From positions 558,001 to 622,000 of the forward strand of contig NZ_AP025343.1 in the NCBI RefSeq assembly GCF_021654775.1: 64,000 nucleotides of DNA. The letters run 5' to 3'. The stretch comes from Paenibacillus azoreducens (lineage in GTDB: Bacteria; Bacillota; Bacilli; Paenibacillales; Paenibacillaceae). Every line of letters starts with the position of its first letter. Within the stretch, counting starts at the first letter, position 1. The position numbers and the translations under genes were made by a program. This document shows positions 17,432-24,890 of the stretch, piece after piece. The notes under the pieces were generated by a model. It saw only the letters and a program-made list of their open reading frames with translations. It did no database searches and had not been told where the DNA came from.

Positions 17432-17607
17432 CTTTTTGGGAGCTCCCGCAAGTTGAACTGGCTGGCCAGGTTTTCAGTCGCCTTCAAGAGCCCGATGTGG
17501 CTTATGAACATGTAGCCGAATGGATGCTGAATCATCTCGAGACTTCGGGGCCTTATAAATGGAGAAAACTTATCGGATATTTAGTTGGTGTAAATTTAAA
17601 GCTTTGA
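17432..17607 (+). pseudogene. Possible remnant of the 3' end of an unknown gene
   Basis: After an in-frame TAA, the frame stays open for about 58 codons up to TGA at 17607. It has protein-like composition (L-A-G-Q-V-F-S-R-L-Q-E-P, then W-M-L-N-H-L-E, then K-L-I-G-Y-L-V-G-V). There is no start codon with a binding site. It reads like the tail of a helical protein whose front has been lost. I do not recognise the family, and chance is possible. Confidence 0.3.
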
Positions 17608-17766
17608 TGCGTCAACGGCTTGGACCGTATTCAAAGCTTATACTCTATACATCCCGGTGTAAGGGAAGATATACTTGGGGAAGATATGGCTTATAAAATT
17701 CATATCTCTTACTCGAAAGCGCACCCGAGAGCGTGTTTACAGCAGGAACAAGGAGGAGATTTTCAG

Positions 17767-18510
17767 ATGAATGATACGTTGTCTCTACTGATGAACCACC
17801 GTTCCATCCGAAAATATAAAAATACGCCGGTAACCGATGAGCAGCTGCAGGCGATCATCTCTGCGGCGCAAATGGCGTCAACGTCAAGCAACGTTCAGGC
17901 GTACAGCGTTATTGCGGTTACGGAACCTGAACTAAAAAAGGAGTTGGCCGAACTCGCCGGGAATCAGGCTTATGTGCGGGAGTGCCCGGTATTTCTCGTC
18001 TGGTGCGCGGATTTATATCGTTTGCAGCAGGTAACGGCTGAGCCGCTGCAGGGGCGCGCGTCTTATGCGGATACGACGGAGAATTTTATCGTGGCGACGG
18101 TGGATGCCGCTTTGGCGGCCCAGAATGCCGCGATTGCCGCGGAATCACTGGGCCTTGGCATCGTATATATCGGGGGCGTCCGCAACCGTATCGCCGAAGT
18201 GTCCAAGCTTCTTGGCCTGCCTGAATTGGTATATCCGGTGTTTGGCATGTGCGTCGGCGTTGCGGATCAGGAGCCTGGACAGCGTCCCCGCCTGCCGCTC
18301 GAGTCGGTGCTGCATCTGAACGGATACGCCAAGGTGCAAAGCGTTGAGGCGGTCAAGGCGTATGACGATGTCATGCAGGCTTACCTGCTTGAACGTACCG
18401 GCGGCAAAAAGGATACACCATGGTCGCATGTGATGGCTGACAGGCTGGCTGAGCCGATCCGGCTGCACATGAAGGTTTTTTTTGAAGACAAAGGATTTAT
18501 GCGAAAATAA
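17767..18510 (+). CDS. NADPH-dependent nitro/flavin reductase (NfsA/NfrA type)
   Basis: Predicted FMN-binding oxidoreductase that reduces nitro compounds, quinones or free flavin with NAD(P)H. I place the start at the ATG at 17767 (247 residues) because CAAGGAGGAGATTTTCAG precedes it. The open frame upstream has no binding site. The N-terminal H-R-S-I-R-K-Y contacts FMN phosphate, and the family motif G-L-G-I-V-Y-I-G-G-V-R-N is near residue 140. A C-terminal Arg/Lys-rich tail, typical for NADPH use, is present. It is a single gene on its strand; the next gene is convergent. The physiological substrate is not known. Confidence 0.88.
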   Translation: MNDTLSLLMNHRSIRKYKNTPVTDEQLQAIISAAQMASTSSNVQAYSVIAVTEPELKKELAELAGNQAYVRECPVFLVWCADLYRLQQVTAEPLQGRASYADTTENFIVATVDAALAAQNAAIAAESLGLGIVYIGGVRNRIAEVSKLLGLPELVYPVFGMCVGVADQEPGQRPRLPLESVLHLNGYAKVQSVEAVKAYDDVMQAYLLERTGGKKDTPWSHVMADRLAEPIRLHMKVFFEDKGFMRK

Positions 18511-18545
18511 ATGAGTTCATTGACGGATGTTGGTTCTGTCATATG

Positions 18546-19412
18546 TTATATTCCATAAAAACGTTTGGCATTGCCAAGCAGCTGGCGGCGTGCTTCCGGC
18601 AGGGACAAGCCTCGGATCATTCCCCAGGCGGCAGCCACATCGGCTGTCATGCGCGGGTGGGTCGTCTGCCCGGCGAATGGCCCTTCAAACGGCCAGGGGC
18701 CGTCGGTTTCCGACATGACGAGATCAGGTGGATACCTTCTTGCCAGCTCACGGGTTTCTTCTTCATACACAATGTCGGGTGTGAAGGAAATGAAGTAACC
18801 CTGTTTCGCCATATACCGTACGGTCTCCGGCGACCCCTTAAACCAGTGGAAATGGGCGCGGCGGACATTATATTTGGCGAGCAGACGGCAGGCTGTATCC
18901 GCATCTTCATATACGGCATGCAGCACGATCGGTTTGTCTTCCTCCCTGGCAAAAGCAATAAACCGTTCGAGCAGTTCCTCATAAGGAAGGGAATCGAATG
19001 ACCGACCGGTTTTTACCGCTTCTGTGCGCGTGTAATAGGGTAAACCGACCTCGCCTACGGCGATCATTTCGCCCGTATGCCGCTTCATCCAGGCAAAAAG
19101 TTCCTCGATCTCGCCCCCGCTGGGGATGGCCTGCTCCGGATGGAACCCGAAAGCGGGATGGACAAGCTGCGGATACTCGCGAGCCAGCCGCAAATTGTTT
19201 CGGGAGGAATCCAGATGCATGGAAACGGCGATGAGTCCCTCGACATTTGCATTTTGTAGCCCGGACAGTATTTCATGCTGCCGGGTTTCATCATAAGAAT
19301 CCAGATGGATATGCGCATCCACCAGCGGCGCCAGTTCAGCATGATATGCCGGAGTAGACTCATTTTCGGGATGGGCCCGGCCTGACCAAGCTTTTCCCTC
19401 AATCTGGTTCAT
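18546..19412 (-). CDS. TatD-family metal-dependent hydrolase
   Basis: Member of the TatD/amidohydrolase superfamily, probably a DNase or phosphoesterase with a two-metal site in a TIM barrel. I place the start at the ATG at 19412 (288 residues), which has AGGAGGTGCTTCC before it. Metal ligands visible in order: V-D-A-H-I-H-L-D (about 31-38), Glu in G-E-V-G-L-P, His in V-L-H-A-V-Y, His in H-F-H-W-F-K-G, and Asp in S-E-T-D-G-P. The sequence diverges from housekeeping TatD, so it is a side branch whose substrate is open. Convergent with the nitroreductase gene, 35 bases apart. Confidence 0.88.
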   Translation of the reverse strand: MNQIEGKAWSGRAHPENESTPAYHAELAPLVDAHIHLDSYDETRQHEILSGLQNANVEGLIAVSMHLDSSRNNLRLAREYPQLVHPAFGFHPEQAIPSGGEIEELFAWMKRHTGEMIAVGEVGLPYYTRTEAVKTGRSFDSLPYEELLERFIAFAREEDKPIVLHAVYEDADTACRLLAKYNVRRAHFHWFKGSPETVRYMAKQGYFISFTPDIVYEEETRELARRYPPDLVMSETDGPWPFEGPFAGQTTHPRMTADVAAAWGMIRGLSLPEARRQLLGNAKRFYGI

Positions 19413-19475
19413 GGAAGCACCTCCTGAACTGTGAAGTTTAGATATTAGTATTTTCATTTCAATCAGTCCGCAAAA

Positions 19476-19967
19476 TTATTTGGGCAGATTACGATATCTT
19501 GTATCGCCTGCTGTTTCGCCGGCGCCTTTAAGCAGTTCCTCCAGATTGGGAGGCAGCTCATAAGATTGAAGATGCCTGAAGGCGATGAGTTTCACTTTGT
19601 CGGGAAAAAGGGGGGATATTTCGAAGGTCATCCTATCTTTTCCGACGGCGATATGGGATCCCAGGACAGGGGTGGTCTCCAGCGTAATGGAGAAGTGAAA
19701 ACCGCGGTCCCCTGGCCCGCCGTTGACTCTTTTGGCCTGAATAATGTCGATTTGGTACGGGTATACGAGCGGGTTAGCGGACAGCAGGTTCTGATAATAG
19801 TTATTGACTGCGTTCTGGATATCGGGAAGCAGGAACTCCAATACCATGTCCTGGTACAGCAGCAGTTTAGGTTCTTTTGGCTCTTCCCCGGCTGCGGCGG
19901 CGAAGTCCGCCGCTATGGCCAGAAACATGCACAAACACAGCAGCAATGCTCGGATTCGGGTTTTCAT
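19476..19967 (-). CDS. Secreted DUF3888-family protein
   Basis: A 163-residue exported protein of a family common in Bacillus and Paenibacillus with no known function. I place the start at the ATG at 19967, preceded by GAGGTGAAAACT. The signal peptide (about 1-25) ends A-A-A. The family core includes D-M-V-L-E-F-L-L-P-D-I, then N-Y-Y and Y-P-Y-Q-I-D-I, and ends near Y-E-L-P. It lies 63 bases upstream of the TatD gene on the same strand, but with no evident functional tie. Confidence 0.8.
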   Translation of the reverse strand: MKTRIRALLLCLCMFLAIAADFAAAAGEEPKEPKLLLYQDMVLEFLLPDIQNAVNNYYQNLLSANPLVYPYQIDIIQAKRVNGGPGDRGFHFSITLETTPVLGSHIAVGKDRMTFEISPLFPDKVKLIAFRHLQSYELPPNLEELLKGAGETAGDTRYRNLPK

Positions 19968-20131
19968 AGTTTTCACCTCGTACAAAACTATCCCCAGGAG
20001 CGGCCCGAATTATTCCAGGAAACACAGCGTAAATCCGCGTTTGTTAAGCACCTGATGACTCCACCATCAATCTGATCCGGCAAGTTTGATTCCATTGGGA
20101 CGAACCTTAAATCATTCAATTAACCACTGAG

Positions 20132-20977
20132 TCATCCTTTTAGAACCTTCTGCATTTTCAGCTGCTCCTCACGCATCCAGCCGGATAGCTCGCGTCTTAG
20201 CTTGATGAATTCCGGATGCTCGATGATCTCCTCGCTGCGCGGCCGCGGAAACGGTACATCCACCACCTGCAGCACCGAAGCCGGGCGCCCTGAGAACACA
20301 TAAATGCGGTTGGAGAGCAGCAGCGCTTCTTCAATGTTATGGGTAATAAAAAGCACCGATCGCCGGCTTTCCTCCCAAATATTCAATAGCCAGCGCTGCA
20401 TGTCGCTGCGTGTCAGCGCATCAAGCGCGCTGAACGGTTCATCAAGGCACATCAGCTCTTGCGGGCTGAGCAGGGCGCGCAGGAAAGCCGCCCGCTGCTG
20501 CATGCCGCCCGATAGAGTATGCGGATGGGCCTTTTCGAAACCGCCCAAACCGACCTTGTCAAGCCAATAGCGGGCATTTTCCCGGGCCGCTTGGTCGACG
20601 CTGCCCTGTATCTCTTGTGAGAGCAGAACATTATCCTCAATCGTCCGCCAAGGGAAAAGCGCAGGCTGCTGGGGCATATAGCTGATATGCCCCTGCTGTC
20701 CGGTTACGTCCGTGCCGTTCATGCGCACCGTTCCCGCGTCGGGTTTGACCAGGCCGCCGATGATGTGAAACAGCGTGCTTTTTCCGCTGCCGGAAGGACC
20801 GATAATAGAGACGAATTCCCCTTTGCGGACGGTGAGCGTCACATTGTTGAGCACCTGCAGATTGTCACGTTTACCGCGAAATGCTTTACTGACACCAGTG
20901 GCTTCAAGGGCGAGCGGAGGCTCCGCTTGGGCTGTTTCCACTTGGGCGGACGACCGCATTTCTTCTGTTTTTGACAT
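20132..20977 (-). CDS. thiZ: ABC transporter ATPase for thiamine precursor (ThiZ-like)
   Basis: ATPase of an importer for the thiamine pyrimidine precursor (HMP or a formyl derivative). The 281 residues include Walker [10 protein letters not shown] (near 60), signature L-S-G-G-M-Q-Q-R and Walker B L-M-C-L-D-E-P. It belongs to the nitrate/taurine-type group (SsuB/TauB). The first ~28 residues precede the usual start of the domain. It is the last gene of the operon that begins after the TPP riboswitch at 23333-23421. The thiamine assignment depends on that riboswitch and on the ThiY-like binding protein. Confidence 0.87.
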   Translation of the reverse strand: MSKTEEMRSSAQVETAQAEPPLALEATGVSKAFRGKRDNLQVLNNVTLTVRKGEFVSIIGPSGSGKSTLFHIIGGLVKPDAGTVRMNGTDVTGQQGHISYMPQQPALFPWRTIEDNVLLSQEIQGSVDQAARENARYWLDKVGLGGFEKAHPHTLSGGMQQRAAFLRALLSPQELMCLDEPFSALDALTRSDMQRWLLNIWEESRRSVLFITHNIEEALLLSNRIYVFSGRPASVLQVVDVPFPRPRSEEIIEHPEFIKLRRELSGWMREEQLKMQKVLKG

Positions 20978-21006
20978 AGGTTACAGCTCCTTTCTTTGTG
21001 CCGGCA

Positions 21007-21768
21007 CTAACTTTCTTGCTTTGGCTTCCAGCGTACAAGCCATTTTTCCAGCAAAGCGATCAATCCAAACATCATTAGGCTCAGTGCGACAATGATCATA
21101 ATGGCGACAAACATACGGTCGGTGCGGTATCCGGCCTTTTGCAGCATCATATAATAGCCGATCCCCTTTTCAGCCCCGATCCATTCCGCGATGACCGCCC
21201 CCATAACGCTGTAGGTAGCCGCAATTTTAATCCCCGAAAAGATCGAAGGCAGCGCATGCGGCAGCTCCAGCTTGGTAAATATCTGGCGTTTGTTTGCCCC
21301 GATCATCCGCATATAGTTCAGCATCATCCGGTCGGTCTGCTTAAGCCCGCCCATCGTTGCGACGGCAACAGGGAAAAAGCAGACGAGCGTGATCACGATC
21401 AGCTTGGGCAGCAGGCCGAAACCGAACCAGATCATCAGAAGCGGCGCCAGCGCAATCGTAGGGATGTTTTGGCTGAGGATCAGCAGCGGGTAGAGGGCCG
21501 ACTTGAGAAAAGGGATCATATGCAGGATTAGTGCGATCAATAGACCGACAGACGTTCCGATCACAAAACCTTCCAAGGTCAGCTTGACCGTAGCCAAGAC
21601 ATGCCCCCATAAACCGCCGGCTCCCTCTGCCGTTTGTTTTGCGATATCCGCAGGGGAAGGAAGGATCCATTTTTCGATATCAAAAAGCGAAGTACACAGC
21701 TGCCAGGCGATCAAAAAGAAGAGGACCGCCACGAAGGGCGGCCAAACATGACTCCACCAGCGTTTCAT
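21007..21768 (-). CDS. thiX: ABC transporter permease for thiamine precursor (ThiX-like)
   Basis: Membrane subunit, 253 residues, about six helices. The coupling loop is near residues 145-165, with G-A-N-K-R-Q-I-F-T-K-L-E-L-P-H-A-L-P (SsuC/TauC type). The gene overlaps the upstream thiamine-binding-protein gene by four bases (ATGA), showing translational coupling. It works with the ThiY-like lipoprotein and the ATPase in the same operon. Confidence 0.88.
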   Translation of the reverse strand: MKRWWSHVWPPFVAVLFFLIAWQLCTSLFDIEKWILPSPADIAKQTAEGAGGLWGHVLATVKLTLEGFVIGTSVGLLIALILHMIPFLKSALYPLLILSQNIPTIALAPLLMIWFGFGLLPKLIVITLVCFFPVAVATMGGLKQTDRMMLNYMRMIGANKRQIFTKLELPHALPSIFSGIKIAATYSVMGAVIAEWIGAEKGIGYYMMLQKAGYRTDRMFVAIMIIVALSLMMFGLIALLEKWLVRWKPKQES

Positions 21769-22058
21769 GGACGGTATTTCTCCGTTAGCCGCTCCATGCT
21801 GATGCCGCTGGGATTATGGGCGATTTTGATCTGGGAGATGATGCTTGGGCTGCCGGCTTCGACCAGCGCCGTATGCATGCGGCGCACAACGTCAAGCAGC
21901 TCCTCCAGTTCACCTTCCATTGTCGTTTCAAGCGGATGTACCTCATATTTTACGCCGGATTGCTGAATGACCTCGATCGCACGGTCCACATAAGGAATGG
22001 AATCCTCGTTGTTTGGAGTTTTGGGAATTACCTGAATGCTAAGCAGGGTATGTGCCAT
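21765..22058 (-). CDS. Thiamine-binding protein of the MTH1187/YkoF-like family
   Basis: A 97-residue cytoplasmic ferredoxin-like protein of the family once called DUF77, now known to bind thiamine or its hydroxymethylpyrimidine part. Visible core: L-L-S-I-Q-V-I-P-K, Y-V-D-R-A-I-E-V-I, then V-H-P-L-E-T-T-M-E-G and I-K-I-A-H. AAAAGGAAGTGATCAGGT precedes the ATG. It sits between the binding protein and permease genes of the riboswitch-controlled operon, fitting a role as an intracellular acceptor or sensor. Confidence 0.85.
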   Translation of the reverse strand: MAHTLLSIQVIPKTPNNEDSIPYVDRAIEVIQQSGVKYEVHPLETTMEGELEELLDVVRRMHTALVEAGSPSIISQIKIAHNPSGISMERLTEKYRP

Positions 22059-22120
22059 ACCTGATCACTTCCTTTTCTTATAGTATGATTGCTGCTGAAA
22101 CGTTTGGGATAGCGAGCGCT

Positions 22121-23158
22121 TTACGGCAAAAAGTCATTGGTAAAAGCCTTATCGACATCAAGCGGTTTATCGAGCAGCTTATGCTCGTACATCCAATCGG
22201 AATATCCTTTCCAAACCTGCTCTTTCTGTTCGCCCCAACGCGCTGCGTCGTCCTGGTATTTCGGGCTAAGCCATTTTTGGCTGGCGATAACGAGATCTTT
22301 GTCGAGTTCAGGTACGGCTTTGAGCAAAATATTAGCCGCATCCTCCGGATTTTTGATCGCATATTCGTAACCTTTGGAAGTGGCGCGCATAAAGGCTTTG
22401 ACCAGCTCAGGGTCCTCCTGAATCTGCTTCTCATTTGTCACGATGACCGGCGTATAGTAATCCAGCTTATCCGAGAAGTCTTTGACATACATCATATCAA
22501 GCGGCTCGTTGCGAAGCTCTGCTTCAATCCCGGTCCAAGCGTAAAAGATCCAAGCGAAATCGATGTCGCGTTTTACCGCCGTAAAGTAATCGGCTTCGCC
22601 CATATTGACGAATTTGACCTTGTTTGCATCCGCCTTGTCGTTTTCCATGATCGAACTGATTACAGCCTGCTCGACAGGCGATCCCCATCCGCCATAGGTT
22701 TTGCCTTCAAAATCCTTCGGCTTTTTGATGTTACGGTCAACCGGTGCGGCAAAACCGGAGGTGTTATGCTGGATAACCGCCGCAATCGATACCAGCGGCA
22801 CACCTTGCGTCCGCCCCTGGGTTACATTCTCCTGGATGCTGACGCCGAACGGAACCTTGCCCGATGCCACCATGGCATCCGACCCGCCGGCACCAGGCTG
22901 CATGATTTCGACATTCAGTCCTTCTTCTGCGTAATATCCTTTTTCTTTGGCGACATATAGCCCCGTATGATTCGTATTTGGCGTCCAATCAAGAACGACC
23001 TTTACATCCTTCAGCTTTTCGGGTTCATTTTCGCCTACAGCGGAGGATGTTTCACCAGAGGTTTTACCCGCGCCGTTTTCGGTGGCCTTGCTGCCGCAGC
23101 CTGCTACCAGAATGAGCAGCAGGGTCAGCAGAAGCAGCCCGATTTTCTTTGTTTTCAT
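22121..23158 (-). CDS. thiY: Thiamine-precursor-binding lipoprotein (ThiY/NMT1-like)
   Basis: Extracellular binding protein, 345 residues. The lipobox is L-V-A-G-C near residue 20, followed by a Ser/Thr/Gly-rich linker. The NMT1/THI5 fold starts with V-L-D-W-T-P-N-T-N-H-T-G-L-Y-V-A, a hallmark of pyrimidine-binding proteins. G-A-G-G-S-D-A (ligand loop) and G-W-G-S-P-V-E follow. First gene after the TPP riboswitch. Known relatives bind N-formyl-4-amino-5-aminomethyl-2-methylpyrimidine, a thiamine breakdown product that can be salvaged; the exact ligand here is inferred. Confidence 0.9.
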   Translation of the reverse strand: MKTKKIGLLLLTLLLILVAGCGSKATENGAGKTSGETSSAVGENEPEKLKDVKVVLDWTPNTNHTGLYVAKEKGYYAEEGLNVEIMQPGAGGSDAMVASGKVPFGVSIQENVTQGRTQGVPLVSIAAVIQHNTSGFAAPVDRNIKKPKDFEGKTYGGWGSPVEQAVISSIMENDKADANKVKFVNMGEADYFTAVKRDIDFAWIFYAWTGIEAELRNEPLDMMYVKDFSDKLDYYTPVIVTNEKQIQEDPELVKAFMRATSKGYEYAIKNPEDAANILLKAVPELDKDLVIASQKWLSPKYQDDAARWGEQKEQVWKGYSDWMYEHKLLDKPLDVDKAFTNDFLP

Positions 23159-23265
23159 TGCTTTTCTCTCTCCTTACCAGGTTTCTCCCCTTCATTTGGC
23201 GGCAGAATCGTTGATCCGTGTCTGAGAAATGAACGATAAAATCTTCAGTAATTCTATCATTCAAC

Positions 23266-23292
23266 AAAAAAGCGCCCCGCATTCGGGACGCT
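23266..23292 (-). terminator. Expression-platform terminator of the TPP riboswitch
   Basis: On the minus strand, GCGTCCCG pairs with CGGGGCGC around AATG and runs into TTTTTTG, 40 bases after the aptamer and before thiY. Expected to form when TPP is bound. Confidence 0.85.
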
Positions 23293-23332
23293 TAAGGCGC
23301 AAGATGGGCATGGCTGTAGCCATGACAAATTG

Positions 23333-23421
23333 TTTCCTACGCTGGCATTACCCAGATCAGGTTTAAGGGTCAGTATCTTGAAGGGATACAATCTCAGCCG
23401 GCCGATTCCAGCACCCCGGTG
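23333..23421 (-). promoter_or_regulatory. TPP (thiamine pyrophosphate) riboswitch aptamer
   Basis: Read on the minus strand: ACCGGGGTGC, GGCTGAGATTGTATCC, GATACTGACCC, AACCTGATCTGGGTAATG, CCAGCGTAGGAAA. These are the conserved THI-element blocks (GGGGUGC, CUGAGA, ACCUGAUCUGGGUAAUGCCAGCG). It controls the thiY to thiZ operon, with the terminator at 23266-23292 as output. Confidence 0.97.
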
Positions 23422-23548
23422 ATTCTTATGAAGTTGATGGGTTTTCAAAGTGTATTATAGCCTTACCTTTGAAAGAATTCAATCCATTCCCGCTTCCGGA
23501 CCATAAATAAAAAGTATCTGTAGCCGTTCGGCAGATGGAGATTTCAGG

Positions 23549-23645
23549 TTAGATCAGCTCGGCGCCAAGTTTCTTGACCCGTTCAAGTCCCGCTTCCAAA
23601 TCATCAACATGAAGTGTTTCGGGAAAGACCGAAGCTATCCGTACA
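23549..23645 (-). pseudogene. Remnant of a glyoxalase/VOC-family gene
   Basis: On the minus strand the last ~30 codons before a TAA at 23549 read R-I-A-S-V-F-P-E, then V-D-D-L-E-A-G-L-E-R-V-K-K-L-G-A-E-L-I. The D-L-E-A-x-L-E-R-V-K-x-L-G-A-E motif is the common C-terminal half-module of VOC proteins. Only about 95 bases remain and there is no start, so it is a decayed fragment. Confidence 0.55.
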
Positions 23646-23699
23646 GGATGAAGTATAAATGTTGTAATTTATGCCATTCTAAGGAAATGGAAGGCGTCG

Positions 23700-23790
23700 G
23701 ATTTCTTTCCGATACTCTCAGTACTTTTGCTACGCAAAAGCGCCTCTGAGAGGCGTCGGACTTCTTTCCGATACTCTTTGTGGGGTTATT
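23700..23790 (+). repeat. Hairpin-repeat inner module (copy e) just before the germination operon
   Basis: CTTTCCGATACT-C-AGTACTTTTGC, TTTTGC-tac-GCAAAA and GCGCCTC-t-GAGAGGCG hairpins, then CTTTCCGATACTCTTTGTGGGG. Matches the insertion inside copy c at 4.4 kb. Its right end lies within 10 bases of the binding site of the first ger gene. Confidence 0.75.
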
Positions 23791-23798
23791 TCAGGAGG

Positions 23799-24890
23799 AT
23801 GAGGAAAATTAGAACGAATATTTCGTTTTTGCAATCGATCATGATCATGATGCTGAGTACGGGTCTTCTGAATCATGTCATCGTTATTCCTATATTGCTG
23901 GACGCCGCCAATCGTGACGCCTGGATTTCGGCCCTGCTGGCATGCGCGCTTTCGCTGGTCTGGATTATTGTACTGCATTTCGGAATTACCAAACTCAATC
24001 AGAAGCATCTGTTTCAGTATCTGGCGAAAGCTTACCATCCTGCTCTAAGCTGGATTCTCGCGTTCTTTGCGGGCATTTACCTATTTGCGATATGTTTGCT
24101 TACGACCAGGGATACCGTATATTGGATCCATCTCACCTTTTCCCCTGAGACGCCCATACTGGTCCTCGTTCTCGTTTTTCTCTTGATCTCCGCGTTAAAT
24201 GCCTATTTTGGAATCCACTCCATAGCCAATACGGCAGGTGTTTTATTGCCTGTTGTCGTTGTTTTAGGTTTCTTTGTCATGCTGTCCAACACGCCTCACA
24301 AGGATTACACCTTGCTGAAGCCGATACTTGAGCATGGAATGCAGCCGGTATGGAATGGGGCCGTCTATGTAGGAGCGGGTTTTGTCGAAGTATTTATCCT
24401 CTTCTTTTTTCAGCACTATATCAAGTCGCGTTTGTCTTATCTTTCCTTTATGATCATGGTCCTTCTCTTGCTGGGTCTCACCATAGGCCCGTTAATCGGC
24501 GCGATTGTTGAGTTCGGCCCGGATGAGGCGGAAAAGCTCCGGTTTCCGGCATTTGAGGAATGGAGGCTGTTGACGATCGGCCGGTACATCGAGCATATGG
24601 ATTTTTTCAGCGTCTATCAATGGTTTAGCGGCGCTTTTCTGAGAATTTCCTTGAGTATGTTCCTGATACTCGAAGTTTTCCAGGTTCAGAGCAGGAAGGG
24701 GAAATTTTGGATGCTGGGAAGTATGTTTGCGGTCATTGTAGTCCTCACAACCATTCCCTTTAGCGATTATTATTTTTTGAAATTGTTGTCTTCTTACGTG
24801 CTTCCTTATTCTTTATGGGGAGTGCTCGGTTTTTCCATCATTATCGCCGGGCTGATCGCTCTGGCTCACCGAAGGGGGAATACAGCATGA
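23799..24890 (+). CDS. GerAB/GerKB-type spore germination permease subunit
   Basis: Inner-membrane subunit of a spore germinant receptor, 363 residues with about ten membrane helices, related to amino-acid permeases. The first residues, M-R-K-I-R-T-N-I-S-F-L-Q, match the usual start of the family. The only SD-like AGGAGG directly abuts this ATG (gap of zero), which is closer than normal. The start is therefore uncertain by a few codons, and expression may be weak. The frame stays open upstream into the hairpin repeat, but that part is not protein-like. First gene of a B-A-C operon; it overlaps the next gene by four bases. Confidence 0.87.
   Translation: MRKIRTNISFLQSIMIMMLSTGLLNHVIVIPILLDAANRDAWISALLACALSLVWIIVLHFGITKLNQKHLFQYLAKAYHPALSWILAFFAGIYLFAICLLTTRDTVYWIHLTFSPETPILVLVLVFLLISALNAYFGIHSIANTAGVLLPVVVVLGFFVMLSNTPHKDYTLLKPILEHGMQPVWNGAVYVGAGFVEVFILFFFQHYIKSRLSYLSFMIMVLLLLGLTIGPLIGAIVEFGPDEAEKLRFPAFEEWRLLTIGRYIEHMDFFSVYQWFSGAFLRISLSMFLILEVFQVQSRKGKFWMLGSMFAVIVVLTTIPFSDYYFLKLLSSYVLPYSLWGVLGFSIIIAGLIALAHRRGNTA

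Noticed and set aside
17620..17766. N-terminal extension of the nitroreductase
   Set aside because: The 49 extra residues lack a binding site and resemble nothing in the family, whereas the ATG at 17767 has CAAGGAGGAG before it.
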